DNA from: Pelargonium nanum
Taxonomy: Eukaryota > Streptophyta > Magnoliopsida > Geraniales > Geraniaceae
DNA: 21,685 nt
Direction: 5' to 3'
NCBI GenBank assembly: GCA_036897485.1
Contig: JAYMTF010001718.1
Coordinates: 1-21,685, forward strand
In this document: positions 1-11,075 of the stretch, one piece after another
Position numbering within the stretch: position 1 is the first letter of the stretch
Layout of the letters: each line of letters begins with the position of its first letter
Translations under genes and position numbers: made by a program
Notes under the pieces: generated by a model
The model's input: only the letters and a program-made list of their open reading frames with translations
What the model was told of the DNA's origin: nothing
The model's database searches: none

Positions 1-1211
1 TCATTGGCCAGCAACAAAAAACAGCTTCCCGCCAAAGCTAACACCTTCTTCAATTGTTCTGTTTGTTGGCTTCACATCATTTCTTGGCTTCACATGAAAA
101 ACCCATGTCAATTTTTTCGGGTTCGGGACCTGACCAATTTTTGAGTCGATAGTGCTTGCGAAACTGCATCCTGCGCAAACTCGAACTTAACCTGCGATCA
201 GAATGAACCTACACTCATTTCAATTCAGATTTGAGTTAGACATTTTCAATTTGAACTCGATCCATAAAAACAAATTATTTGTTTTAATAATTAAGACAGA
301 AGGAGTGACGTACACTCAATAATAGTAATTGACAGGCCGGAGAATGAAAATAATAATTATAATTTGTAAAAACGAAACAAAAACCGTCAACGTGAGACTC
401 GTTTCAAGACAGAAAGAGTATCAAACAAAGAAGCGGATAAAGAGACAAATGTTCATAGAACATGAAGTAGCATGATTAACGTGATACTACTCACTGTCTC
501 TTTCAATGGCTCAAAACACCTTTTTATGTGTAACAGATGATAGTGTTGTCTGTGTTGTGTAACGTGATGACAACCGTTATTTACAACTTACAATGTTGCA
601 AGAACCTCATGACACAATACATATGATATAATTAATTCAACATAACAGAAAAATAAACGTTTATTTTTAGACAGATCAAATATAGTTACACACTTGTTTT
701 GCAGCCAAAGGAACATGAAACATACAAATATTGTAAACATGCATGCATGAGCAGATCATGAACTCATATCTTGAAACTAATTGATGCTAAAACACACACA
801 AATGTTAATTTGACGACTTAAATCTTATTCAAAATACAGGTGCTAATTCAAAATCGAGAAATACAATAGACATTTTGATGTAAATAGATTATGACTGGAA
901 ATTTACGTTTCCAAAATGGTTATAATACAAATCGTACATTTGAAACGAGTCTGCGATCAAACTAATTACGATGTCACGACCTACATCATCTCGTGCCATT
1001 CAAAAAACAAAAGAAAGACTATTTCTTTAATTTGTTTTGAGACAGAAGTAATGATAATTTTCATTGTGTAAAACTTCACACTGAAATCAAAGGTTACAAG
1101 AATACACATCCAACAGAAGAAAAGTAGAAACTACAACATTTATGTCTATTATCTATGAAGACAACAAGAACAACAAGTTGACTTTTGGCTTTTGACTTCT
1201 GAAACTCACCA
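1..1211. other. 3' flank of the kinesin gene and AT-rich intergenic DNA
   Basis: I see no convincing gene here. The part nearest 1211 should be the 3' untranslated region of the minus-strand kinesin gene, whose stop codon is at 1214-1212. The rest is AT-rich with stop codons in all frames, except the first 190 bases. There a minus-strand frame stays open and ends in TGA at positions 3-1 (see findings). A short motif, ttggcttcacat, occurs twice near 68-101. Confidence 0.6.
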
Positions 1212-4200
1212 CTACCTTGTCCAAATCCTCTTCTCCTTGGGTGGTGCTTGAACCTGGTCCTTGTTGATTCTCTTGTGAACCAAAGTCCCTTGAGCAGCAG
1301 CAGCAGCAGCTGTAGTAGTAGTAGTAGAGACTGGCTTCACTGTTCTTGTCACTTTTGCAAATTTTGGTGGGGGGTCTGATTTCCTAATCTTGTGACCTTT
1401 CAAAGAGATTGGTATGGTCACATTGTTCTCTGTTTCACCACTTCTGAACTCTCTTTTCCTTCTCATCTCATGGACAGAAACATTCCCTGTTGACAAGTTG
1501 GACCCTTGGCTAAGACGGTTGATTGAGTTCGAGCTCCTCAGGATACGAGGCTCAACTTCGCTCATGAACTCGTCTCTTATGTGAGATTTTCCTTCTTTAG
1601 GTGTGGCCCTTGTCATGTCAGCTGAATCACGATTTAGCCTACACTGCAACTGCTGCTCTTGCTCCCTCAGCTTTTCTTCAAGTTCTTTGATCTGCCATAA
1701 CAGTAGCATGCATTGTTAACGAATTATACAAGAAACTGCAAGATATATGCTATAGTGTAGAGGGAAGAAAAGTTAACCTTTTGGTGAAGTGTGGTGGACT
1801 CTGAGCTTTGTTCTGTCTCTTTCAATTTTCTTTCCAGCTCCTTAATCTGCTTAAGCAAATACATATAGAGAAAAAGTCATTCAGTTTTATTCATCTATTT
1901 GCTCTTCGATAAAAAGCAACCAAGGAAGATAAATCTTTCCAACCTTTTGTTGAAGAAGAAGCGAATGAGCATCGGACTCTTTCACTTGCTCTTTCAGCTT
2001 GTTTTCCAGCTCCTTAACCTGCATTGCAGTAAAGAAAAGTAAATCATATTTCAGTTAATATGATCTGGTCTGACAGAAAGTACATAGTCAAGTTTGCTAT
2101 CAACAAGAAAACACTACAGTTTTTATCCAATAATTGGAATCAAGAATCAGCAACTAAACTAATGCAAGTGAACCCTCCGGTCCCATTGGCCAAACAGTTG
2201 CACTATAAAGGCAGAAATGTAAAACAGTGTAGTGGAAAGTTGCAGACTCTGATTGTTGTCGCTCTCTAAGCTTGGTTTCTAGCTCTTTCACCTTTCAGTA
2301 GGTATATTAGATTATCGTTAGCCATGAATAGAAAATGAGCAGATAATCAACTATATCAGAATCTCAGGAATAGTAAACGAGTAAAGAATCAGTTGTACTA
2401 AAACCAGCAAGCAACCTTTTGTTGAAGACCACTGCAAAATTCTTCCTTCCCCTTCAACCTCTCTGAAAGTTGAGATAATTGCTTCTCCGACTGGCTCTGC
2501 ATGGCTATCCTCAACTCAATCTGGCCCTCGAGTTCCTTAATTTTTTCTAGTTGGGATTTGTAGCCATTATCTTTGCTTTTAGCCTTATTCTCCAAGGTCT
2601 GTAAGCTCTCCTCTAGCTTTCTTAACGATTCATCTTTTGATCTGGACTCTTGTCGTGCTTTGTCAAGCTTTAATGAAAATTAAAACATGAAGTCAAATGC
2701 TTAATTTAAACTAAAACCTTAGGATAGAGCTGGAGAACTTGTTAGTGAATGATCGAGCATCAAAAATCATACCATCTGTTTCATCTTCTGAAGCTCACCC
2801 GTATCAATTTGCCTTCTTGCAGGACCCAATTCAACCCCTCGAACCCGTGCTGCAAAATTTAATGAACTTATGGTTTCACCCAAGTCCTGCTCTGAAGGGC
2901 TAATTTGCACAAACATCAAAGTTTTGGAGTCACCCCCTGTACACATGATAATTGAAGTACATATCAGTACCAGCTTCATCATCCCACAATAATGATACCT
3001 ATTGTAATGATTAGTCGAGTATTAAACATACCCAATGAATCTTGAAGTAGATGTGTCAACTTAGAGTTCCTGGATACAAATGACACACATAGCTGAAAAT
3101 TCAGAATATGGGATTGGAAAATGGTGTCAGAGTTCTAAAGCAAACAAGATTGAGAAATACCTGTATGGAATGTGACTATTTTTAGCTGCCAAAGCAGATA
3201 TCACATCTCCAAGAGCTGAAAGTGATCTATTAATATTTTGAGCTTCCTTTAGTCGCTCTCCTTGAACATCCGTCTTCGCAAGCCTCTCACTGCCTGCCAA
3301 ATCTACAAGCCAAAGCTTGCTTCTAGTGCACTCCCCGTTCATCAAGTTCTTTGATTTTACCATCACAGAAAGCATGCTGAATAAGACCAGGGAAAGAATT
3401 TCCACGATTATAAATGTATTAAGCAAATAAAATATTATATTGGAAAATTACAAAGTTAACACGTTAAGCAAAAAGGTTGAGAGGCTCAGTACCAATGGGA
3501 TCGACTACTATGTTCGTTTACGTTATTGGATCCAACAGCCCTAGCATTGCTTCCAGCCTGCAATACATTCCAGACTTCCCTGATGTTCTCAACTTGGGCT
3601 TCTACAATCCCCGGAACATGATGAGACCCTTCAGCATCTTGCTTTATCTCCAATCTATGAATAATATCCAAAATAAAAGAAACAAGAAATTAAGCTGTGT
3701 TGTCACCAAATTATTTCTCAGCCAAATCAATCTCTCAAAATTGCTCCACCAAAGCTGAGAACATTTAAATAATATCTTTGGAAATGATTTAACTCCCCCA
3801 AATTCTAAGTATTGATATTTTTCTTCACATTTCACAGCATACATGGGTTTAATGAAACAAATTGTATGCAAATCATCATTCTCATTTCTCATTATGCCTT
3901 TCCATGCAAATTCCAAGAAGTGCTCATGACCAGTTGACACACTATCTAAAATTTATTAGTATGAAGTGTATAAAACAATGATTGCAGTCTAAAAGTATAT
4001 ATATTGTAAAAACGAAACAGATGAATGTAATATAAGTAACATCAATTCAAAAATTTACTTTTTTGATGCCGGTGATGTATTCAACAAGTCTCTGATCTGC
4101 TCATTGTAGACTTCCAACACACTAACTGATATGTTGTAGGTAAAAGTGTCACTCCTTTCCTCGGCAACTTTGAACAACTTTTCAAGAGTCCTATAATTGA

Positions 4201-7200
4201 CTCCCCGATTATGCTCAGTACCCTCCATTGTAAATGTTTTTCCAGTCCCTGTTTGTCCATAAGCAAATATGCAAACATTGTATCCATCTAGCACTGAAGT
4301 CACCAGTGGCAAAGCATCCTCAAACACATCAGCTGTTAAGGCAACACAGGTCTAGCTCAATACACCACCAAAAACAACAGCAATGCCTTTAATAAGAAAT
4401 ATTACATTCATACCTTGATTGTCTTTAGGCGTGAAAACTCGGTCAAATTTGAAAATCTTCTTGTTGGAACCAGCTGTCAGGATCCCAATATCTCCATCCT
4501 TTGCTGAATCAAAGTCTACGACTGTTGCACATCCAGCGGACACCTCTACTTTACTTAATGGACGGCAGCGGCAGAAAACCCTTATATTTCCTGAAGAACG
4601 TACAATTACAATGAGTACCTTTTGCATAGGATAAATTGTGGCAGATGCATACAGAATCAGAATCATTCAGCGGAGAATAAACATGCCTTTTGCCTCCTGG
4701 ACTTGGTTATATAGCTTCCTCCTTATTGCTTGCTCTTCACTGTACTTAACTTTAAGATCCTCACATTGTGCAACTGAAATTTGATTCTATGAGTAAGCAA
4801 CAATAATTTGGTTCCACTAATGCCAGCATATGTAAGAGAATCAAGTGTCACTTAATATACCTAATGCCTGAACAGCAAAAACCATATTATTCAACTGAGG
4901 AACAGACCCAGCACATTCATGAGCCTCCTTAGAGAGCTGAGAATGTTCTTGTTTCATTATCTGCAAAACAGATAGTTACTCATCAAGAAAAAGGTCTCTC
5001 ATTCAAAGTCAAGCACACAAATGTGTACTCATATGCCGCCCATTACCTTTATTTTTTCAGTTAAATCATTAACTGCGTCTGCCCAGAATTTCTTATCATG
5101 CTCATACTTGGTAGAGACATTCCTCATATTTTCAGCTTGATATGCCAGAGCTTGATCTAAACAACAAAAGGAGAGTAGAGTTGGAAAGGTAACAAATTGG
5201 CCTATATAAAAGAGAGATTACAGAAGTACTTTAATTCAGCTTAATAAAGGTCCGGATCATAGCATAGTTTTAGCATTTTCAGTGAAATGAATGATGGGGA
5301 CTTAATAAACATGACAATAAGTGGACAGCTCATTGCAGAATGCTGATATTTGAACAGAGGATGGACACTTGCCCAACCACCAAAGGATTCTCCTTCCTAC
5401 TTGAAGATGCTAAATATGTTTTGTTCATAGAAGACCTCATACCTAAAGAGCAGGCATGGATCAGCTTATTGTCAAGTTCCATCCTAACTTTCTCCAGCTG
5501 CTCATTTGCTTCAGTCAATGACATCCAAGCCTCGTAGCATTCATTTGTCTTATGTTGGCACTGCAAAGTGAGCTCTTCAATCTTCTTCTCGTACTTGGCC
5601 ACAGATTTTGTTTGCAAAAGTTTCTTCTGCAAACATGAAACATTATTTAGTGACATATGCCACAATTTCGTAGCTTTGGAACTCTTAACATACATACGAT
5701 GTTGTAACAAACCTCAGCTGAAGGAAGTTCCAAGTCAGCACAACAGTTCTTGCATTTAAGATATTCATGTGTCACTTGAGGAACTGTAACATCTGGTGCT
5801 TTTCTTATGCAAACCCCACTAAGCACTGGGCTTCCATTGACCCCTTCCAATCTGATCACGATTACTCCATCTTCCTTCACGGCTGTCCTTGAGCCAGCCA
5901 ACTGTAGTGGTTTATTGGCTCCAACAATAGAGAAGATATCTAGGTCCGATATAACCTGTCATTTTCACCAGCAAGAGAACTCCTAAGTGGCAACTTTCAC
6001 AAAAAGAAGAGGAAAAAAGAAATACTATATTTCTCTTGATAAATTAAGTCACCTTCTCTTCCTGAATGTAGACATTGAACACCCTCATTCCTTTAGGTCC
6101 ATTTGTGTTTATGATCTCGACAAAATGAAGATCAACAAAATAATTTCCTGGAGGGAGATTATTAAAGCAGTAACTAAAATTTCCCAATCGCGCAGATTGA
6201 TAAATGATTGGATAATCACCAGCCTCTAGTACATGCTCAGTTGTTCGTACAACATCCCCTCCTTTGTAAAAGTTGTCAGCAAGAAAGTTAATGTTGGATT
6301 CTGCTTCGCTTAAAGTCTCGCCTCCAGCATTTACAAACATCACAAAGTCATCTGGTTTAAGAAACCAAAGTAATAGAGTAAATACTTTGAAACCCAATTC
6401 AATTATTAAGGCAACTTAGGTTCTTACTCGACACTAGATAAAAAATTAACATAGTATCAATAATTATTCACATGTCAAACTCGTCATTTGCAATATTATG
6501 CAGTGGTCCCCTCAGCTAAGGCAGCTAAGTTATATGTTACATACTTGTGTTACATATAATTATGAATGTTTCTAATGTCAAAATGCGTGAATTGTCTGCT
6601 ATTTTCCTAGCATCCACTAGGATCCAAACAGAGGCCTTATTGCACATGTTGATTTGACAGTTAACATTAAATATGGACAATAAAACACCAATTTCAAATT
6701 TTAACCTGGAAACCAAGACATTTTCCACAATTCAAATCATAGCAAACAGGTTTTGGGCATTTTGAGCCCTAGTGAGACAGAAAATTAGTTCAAAGACCAA
6801 GATCTCAAGAAACCCTAAAACCCCCATTTAGGTCTCTTACGCTTAGCTCAGTGACACCTCAAATTTTCTACTATTCTCAAACCCTAATTCAGGGAATACA
6901 AGAACCAGACCTTTGGTTTCCTCTAATTTCCCCCAAATTTTCTCAGCTTCCTAGTAGATAATACGGTAAATATACAAACCTGTACATTCGGGTCTAGTGA
7001 ACCCGGCGGGGATCAGACTCGAACCCGAATCACAAAGCATCGAATCGGCAGCAGCAGAGCCATCGTCCTCGTCCATGGCCAAATCTTTGTTTTCTTGACC
7101 AAAAGTGACGTCTTTTTCCCAATCGAAGACCTTAGAGACGGAGAAATCTGGAAATGCGGGCTCTGTGTGTCGGAGGGTAGTGTTGAATTGAAAGTCTTCC

Positions 7201-7202
7201 AT
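1212..7202 (-). CDS. KIN14: Malectin-domain kinesin-14 (KIN-14), 18 exons
   Basis: Plant-specific microtubule motor of about 1072 aa. Exons (descending): 7202-6980, 6351-6053, 5955-5713, 5626-5443, 5156-5047, 4960-4861, 4773-4687, 4590-4414, 4332-4059, 3654-3493, 3376-3161, 3069-3032, 2936-2773, 2667-2416, 2291-2226, 2018-1944, 1846-1778, 1691-1212. They total 3219 nt with all phases consistent. Order: acidic N-terminus (1-74), malectin domain (about 77-228), coiled-coil stalk (about 256-415), motor (416-744), C-terminal coil (760-913), basic Ser/Thr tail. The motor has the neck [12 protein letters not shown] at 416, P-loop GQTGTGKT (500-507), switch I NEHSSRSH (612-619) and switch II DLAGSE (645-650). 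A central motor preceded by a G-N neck marks kinesin-14, the minus-end-directed class. Malectin plus motor matches the Arabidopsis KIN-14Q/R type by recollection. The start is the first ATG before the acidic exon. Weak points: the 2226 donor and the GC donor at 4686. Confidence 0.93.
1294..1328 (-). repeat. Coding trinucleotide repeat (Thr/Ala runs) in the kinesin tail
   Basis: On the coding strand a run of ACT codons is followed by a run of GCT codons. They encode about five threonines then six alanines, about 30 residues before the kinesin C-terminus. It is a simple repeat inside the last exon and probably length-polymorphic. Confidence 0.85.
1778..2291 (-). repeat. Tandem exon array encoding a repeated coiled-coil unit
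   Basis: Three consecutive small exons (2291-2226, 2018-1944, 1846-1778; 66, 75 and 69 nt, all phase 0) each begin with (V/I)KELExKL followed by an acidic, Gln/Ser-rich stretch. The last exon (from 1691) begins the same way with IKELEEKL. The pattern suggests duplication of one phase-0 exon. It lengthens the C-terminal coiled coil by about 22-25 residues per copy without frame shift. Confidence 0.8.
4591..4686 (-). other. GC-AG intron in the kinesin gene
   Basis: The exon ending at 4687 is followed by GCATGT rather than GTATGT. The upstream context is AAAAG and the acceptor is TTCAG before 4590. Only this join restores the conserved sequence [11 protein letters not shown] at the start of the motor domain. 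GC donors are a known minor class of U2-type introns. Confidence 0.85.
6810..6887 (-). promoter_or_regulatory. Two telo-box copies in kinesin intron 1
   Basis: AAACCCTAA occurs on the plus strand at 6810-6818 and again at 6879-6887, inside the first intron (6979-6352). Telo-boxes are known near 5' ends of plant genes active in dividing cells. Here they are in reverse orientation to transcription. Confidence 0.4.
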
Positions 7203-7500
7203 AGAAATTAGAGAGTTACGGGTGTTTGGTAGCCGAGAAAGTGCTGAGAAACAGTGAGAAAATGCGTAGGGTTTTTTCTTGCAGCGGTGAGAAAAGCGAA
7301 GATTGTGAATTTTGCTATGTGTCTTATGAGAAATCTGAAATTTTGAATTTTGGACCGTTAGAGCGCACTCAAGACTCGACCGTTTTCTCTTTTATATTTC
7401 CTTTTCGGGTTATTGTTGATAGTCTATTAAAATGGTCTATAATATTTCTTCACTTGGTTCGCACGTGCGATGACTTAATTTTTTTATATATAAAACAAAA
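7203..7500 (-). promoter_or_regulatory. Kinesin upstream region with MSA-like, telo-box and G-box motifs
   Basis: Read in the kinesin direction, TCTAACGGTC lies at 7362-7353. It matches the core of the mitosis-specific activator element (YCYAACGGYY) bound by MYB3R factors. A second AACGGTC lies at 7384-7378. A telo-box, AAACCCTA, lies at 7274-7267, about 65 bases before the ATG. A palindromic GCACGTGC (G-box core) lies at 7461-7468, and a TATATATAAAA stretch near 7485-7495. The transcription start is not known, so some of these may lie in the leader. The motif matches are seen directly; G2/M control is inference. Confidence 0.5.
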
Positions 7501-9090
7501 ATAATCAAAACATAGAACTCACAAATGGGTCATGGGTCATCACATATCCGATTAAACAATATCATTGGACTAGTAGAAAAATGTCTCAAAAATCATTCAA
7601 GTTTATTTTTTCTATCTGGCTTGTTTAGATCCGAGCTTGAATAGGTGTTCAACAAAATCAATCATGAACAAATTAAGACCCAAAGCCCATACCAATTAGG
7701 GTACTGGGTGTTTGAGTCAATTCGTCACAACCCATATTCGATCAAACTTAATTTGAAATAAAATAAAGTACACGTGGAGATAGATATAAAGTATGACACT
7801 TTTTTAAGATTAAGACATATCATGTGACAAATATGAGTAGGAAAATTTTATATTCCTTTTGTCCCAAAATGCATATTGATTTTTAAACAGAAATTGATCA
7901 ACAAATAAATTGAATCTTTTCAATATAATGTCTTCAATGAATGGGTACAAATGGTAAATAAGAAGAAAAAAAAAAAAGTTGCATAATATGAAAATAGAAG
8001 ATGCAGCAGGTGATAACACCCCATTAAGACAAGGGCACACTCTCCTGAAAAAGGTCCAAACTGCCATCTCCGTATGTTAATGAAGAACAGCAGCCATAAA
8101 CACCAACACTCTCATCCCTTAGCGCGTGACACAGTAAACCTATGTCATTTGATGTCCAACAATCAATGCCTACCTTTGGAGGTTAAATTCTGAATTTTGG
8201 TCAAGCTTATACGGGTTTGAATAGTAAATATCTAACATATAAACAACTAAAAAGGGTGTGTATTCGTTCGTGTTTTGGGACACAAAGTTTCGGGTGTTAT
8301 ATGCATAAAGTGTGGATTTGGCCAACCCCAAAATGGGTCGAGACCCAATTTTCTGTACCCACAAGTTTTAAATCGAGTTCGGCTTCAACTAGCTCCCTTA
8401 GGAAAAAGTAAAAAATAAGAAAATTTTACTAGTGTTATACAACTCATGTATATGTATTTTTTGAAATTAAAGTGCAAATCATATATACCAATAACCATTC
8501 GATACAAGAGCATTAAAATCGAATTAAGGAGGGCATCCCCGTCCCAAGAACAAAGACCAGACTAAGAAATAGAGTGTCTATCTAAAGCGTGGGCAACCCC
8601 ATTCGTAGATCTTTCAACAAAAGAGCAAATAACTCGATGAAAAGAATGCATTAAGATAACACAATCATTAATAAAGAGACCAAAATGATTAGGATCCAAC
8701 GCTTTTGACGATATCGCTGAAACCACCTCTTGAGCATCAAGTTCAAACACAACCGAAAGCCACCCCATCTCGGCAGCTCACAACACCGCCTCTTGACAAC
8801 TAATGTATAATTAATTTACTAAAAACGAAAGAGTCTTATTCCTGTACAAAAATACAATAAAAAATGTGATACTTATTTTGGGTCGTCTTCATTATACCTC
8901 TTATGAGTAATTCGGTCTCGATTCGATTCGGCATGGTTCGGTTCAATCGTGAACAAATGTCCAAACATGCTTATTTTCAATCTAGATGATCAATTGCATC
9001 CTCAAATTGCAGGGATAAAAATAAAATTGAGATTATTTTCTTCATCTTTTCACATTTTTTTTATAAAAAACAAACATTAAAAAAAAACAA
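7501..9090. other. Intergenic region between the divergent kinesin and ALDH6-fusion genes
   Basis: AT-rich DNA with no supported gene other than the retrotransposon relic at 8562-8805. Short open frames at 7810-8067 and 8170-8411 show no recognisable domain or coding character. The plus strand near 8880-8960 is rich in TTCG-type degenerate repeats. Confidence 0.6.
8562..8805 (-). pseudogene. Relic of a LINE-type RNase H domain
   Basis: The minus-strand frame reads MGWLSVVFELDAQEVVSAIS near the start and ends with NGVAHALDRHSIS. This matches the plant RNase H-like (RVT_3) domain at the C-terminus of many non-LTR retrotransposons, with the acidic residue in FELDA and the N-x-x-A-H-x-L signature. 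Upstream in the same frame (from about 8805) CQEAVL is followed by TGA at 8780-8778, where relatives typically have a Trp codon, then AAEMGW. Another in-frame stop follows HSIS at 8564-8562, and similar-looking sequence continues past it. No reverse transcriptase, poly-A tail or target duplication was found, so this is an old fragment. Confidence 0.75.
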
Positions 9091-9328
9091 TTATTTCTTT
9101 GGTGGATCGTAGCTTTACACGCTCTCCGACTGCGCGTGGTTACGGGGTAATGAGAAAGTCACCATACTGTCATTGGAGCAAGTGAAGGGCGTCCCTGTTT
9201 ATCAAACTCGCGGGCGTCCCGATCGTTTCCGACTTTCCGCCCCCAACCCTTCAAAAAATTTCCCTCACTTTCCTTCATTTTCTCGCCATCCAAACACACA
9301 CACACACACTCCAATTCAGCTTGATAAG
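9062..9328 (+). promoter_or_regulatory. Core promoter and first leader exon of the FAR1-ALDH6 gene
   Basis: TATAAAA at 9062-9068 is a possible TATA box. A pyrimidine-rich leader with a (CA)n run at 9294-9309 ends at a good donor (AAG before GTAATT at 9329). The leader intron runs 9329-9514 and ends with TTGTTCTAG. The transcription start is not visible, so the left limit is a guess. The motif GGGCGTCC occurs twice near 9187 and 9212. Confidence 0.4.
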
Positions 9329-9514
9329 GTAATTTTTATTTACAATTCACTCGTCAAAAACCGCATTTATTTAGGATTTTTTTGGCATATGAATCAGCTC
9401 CAGCAAAGCATTTTCTCTCACTCATATACCAAATCCTTTCTCTTTATGAATTTTCCATTAATATCGATTTTCTAGTAAATATAACAGTTTCTTCTTCTGA
9501 TTTTATTGTTCTAG

Positions 9515-9600
9515 GTTTTTATCAGGCTATGGTAGAGCTTGAGAGCTCCAGGTGCAGTTCTGATTTCTCAGGCAGCTTTTCTAGTGTGGCTTGTATTCAG
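9515..9600 (+). other. Second 5' exon with an ATG at 9529 (leader, uORF or true N-terminus)
   Basis: The exon is bounded by the acceptor TTCTAG (to 9514) and a strong donor CAG/GTAAAG (9600/9601). It contains ATG at 9529 followed by 24 open codons (MVELESSRCSS...). Joined to the acceptor at 11686, its frame is +1 relative to the FAR1 frame and stops inside that exon. It would then be an upstream ORF overlapping the main start. A weaker donor, CTA/GTGTGG, near 9583 would instead put MVEL in frame with METEGQ. A missed small exon in the 2 kb intron could do the same. Confidence 0.5.
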
Positions 9601-10232
9601 GTAAAGCCTCTACAGTTCCGTCTTGATCATTTTAGCGCCATGAATTATATATACTACCTTTTTGTTTTAGGTTATTTTTGTGCTCAATTGATGAAATCTA
9701 TGTTGTTTTAGAGTTTTTGTAGGTTGTTGTAACTTGTATGGGCTCAATCAGTGGGAAAACTGTGATCCATAAATGAAAATTTTTATATTCATTTCGTTTG
9801 TTTTTGGTGACTATGGAATTGACATTGCTCTATTGTATTGTGTTCTATGTTGATGGCAATGATGAGAAGCTAAATGTTTGATTGGATCAAAGTGATTAGT
9901 GAACGCTTTATAATTGGTTTGTTTGAGCGTCAATGACAATTGTTTGAATGTGTGTATCTGTTGGATTGTTGGGGTGTGAATATCAATAAACTTGATCAGG
10001 TAGTGTAATAAGATTGACTGTGTTGCTCTGATATACTTGTGCTTTTGTGGGACTACAATAATATGTAAAAGAAATTGACAAAGTTTAACCGACATCTGAA
10101 TTCTCTGCTCCAATATCAGCACAATGTATTCGGAGTATAACAGGAACCCTAACTTGCTGATATTTTGGTTGTTCACTGAACAAATCTAGCTATGTATAGA
10201 GGTAAAGATTGGCTATGACACTTTGTAAGTTG

Positions 10233-10283
10233 AGTGTGTGTATGTGTGCGCGCGCGCGCGTGTGTGTGTGAGAGAGAGAGAGC
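10233..10283. repeat. Compound microsatellite (GT)n-(GC)n-(GT)n-(GA)n
   Basis: Alternating purine-pyrimidine DNA, GT then GC then GT repeats, passes directly into GA repeats. The alternating part is the kind of sequence that can adopt Z-DNA. It lies in the long 5' intron of the fusion gene. Confidence 0.9.
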
Positions 10284-10928
10284 TTTGGAACAGTTCTGTA
10301 ACATCCCTAATCATACTCCTTAGAATGGGAAATTGATTAATTTTATTACATCTAAATATAGTTAACGCTCAGTTTGTTGAAGTTAATCCGCACTTTCTTA
10401 TTTTGAAGTGAATTCGTAGTTTCTTATTCTTTCAAAAATTGGAATACCTACTACAGCTTATTACCATTTGTGGGTTGATCACCAGCTATATTTATTTATC
10501 GATTAGAAAAGTAAGTCTATGAATGTGCTTATTATGGATATGATTTCCACTTAACTTTAGATCTTGAGAATTAGATGTTATCTTGACGCGTCTTTCTCAT
10601 TGAAGAGGGAAAGGGATACCCATACTAGATTTCCACTCAACAAAGGCTTCTCCAAATATGGAATGGGAAAAATGATTCCTTTTAAGGCATCCTCGGGGAA
10701 ACTTGGGAAATTAGTATTAGATTGAGTGATGGAAGTGTGACGATGTCTGATGTGATGTAAGTATTGGCTTCAAGGAAACCCTTTGCATTTGGAAAAAAAT
10801 GAATATCAGCTATTACAGAGATATGAGCATATTTGGACAATCTGACCTCTTTTTCCTTGTGGGGGGCCTTTAGTAGACTCGATAGATCGAATAGGATATT
10901 TGAACAATGCTTCAAGTAGCGGACCAGT

Positions 10929-11075
10929 AAAAAAGAGTGCCCAGTGCCAAGCTCCCAACACTGCGAGGTTTGGGGAAAAGTAGTGGACAAGACATTCTTA
11001 TTTTATGAAGCAACTTAATTGTGCAATAGACTTCTATTATCAACCGGCTTTAACCACTAGGTGCTGTCAAGGGGG
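10929..11075 (-). mobile_element. Degenerate tRNA-derived SINE-like element
   Basis: On the minus strand the element begins near CCCCCTTGACAGCACC. It continues with TAGTGGTTAAAGCC, which resembles a tRNA-type pol III A box. It ends with CCCCAAACCTCGCAGTG, GGGAGCTTGGCACTGGGCAC and then a T run. That 3' part resembles, from memory, a dispersed plant SINE-type repeat ending in (A/G)GACC(C/T)CGCA...GGGAGC...GGGCAC(T)CTTTTT. The B-box region between them is too decayed to recognise. Confidence 0.5.

Noticed and set aside
3477-3758. Plus-strand open frame of 93 codons
   Set aside because: It lies antisense to kinesin exon 10 (3654-3493), whose SSRSH motif and splice phases are clear.
7810-8067. 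Minus-strand open frame starting MAVWTFFRRV
   Set aside because: It has no recognisable family, and its second half is AT-rich sequence translating into Phe/Leu runs; treated as chance.
9811-10176. Minus-strand open frame of 121 codons in the long 5' intron
   Set aside because: It is low-complexity (His, Gln, Ile-rich), with no domain, promoter or splice support.
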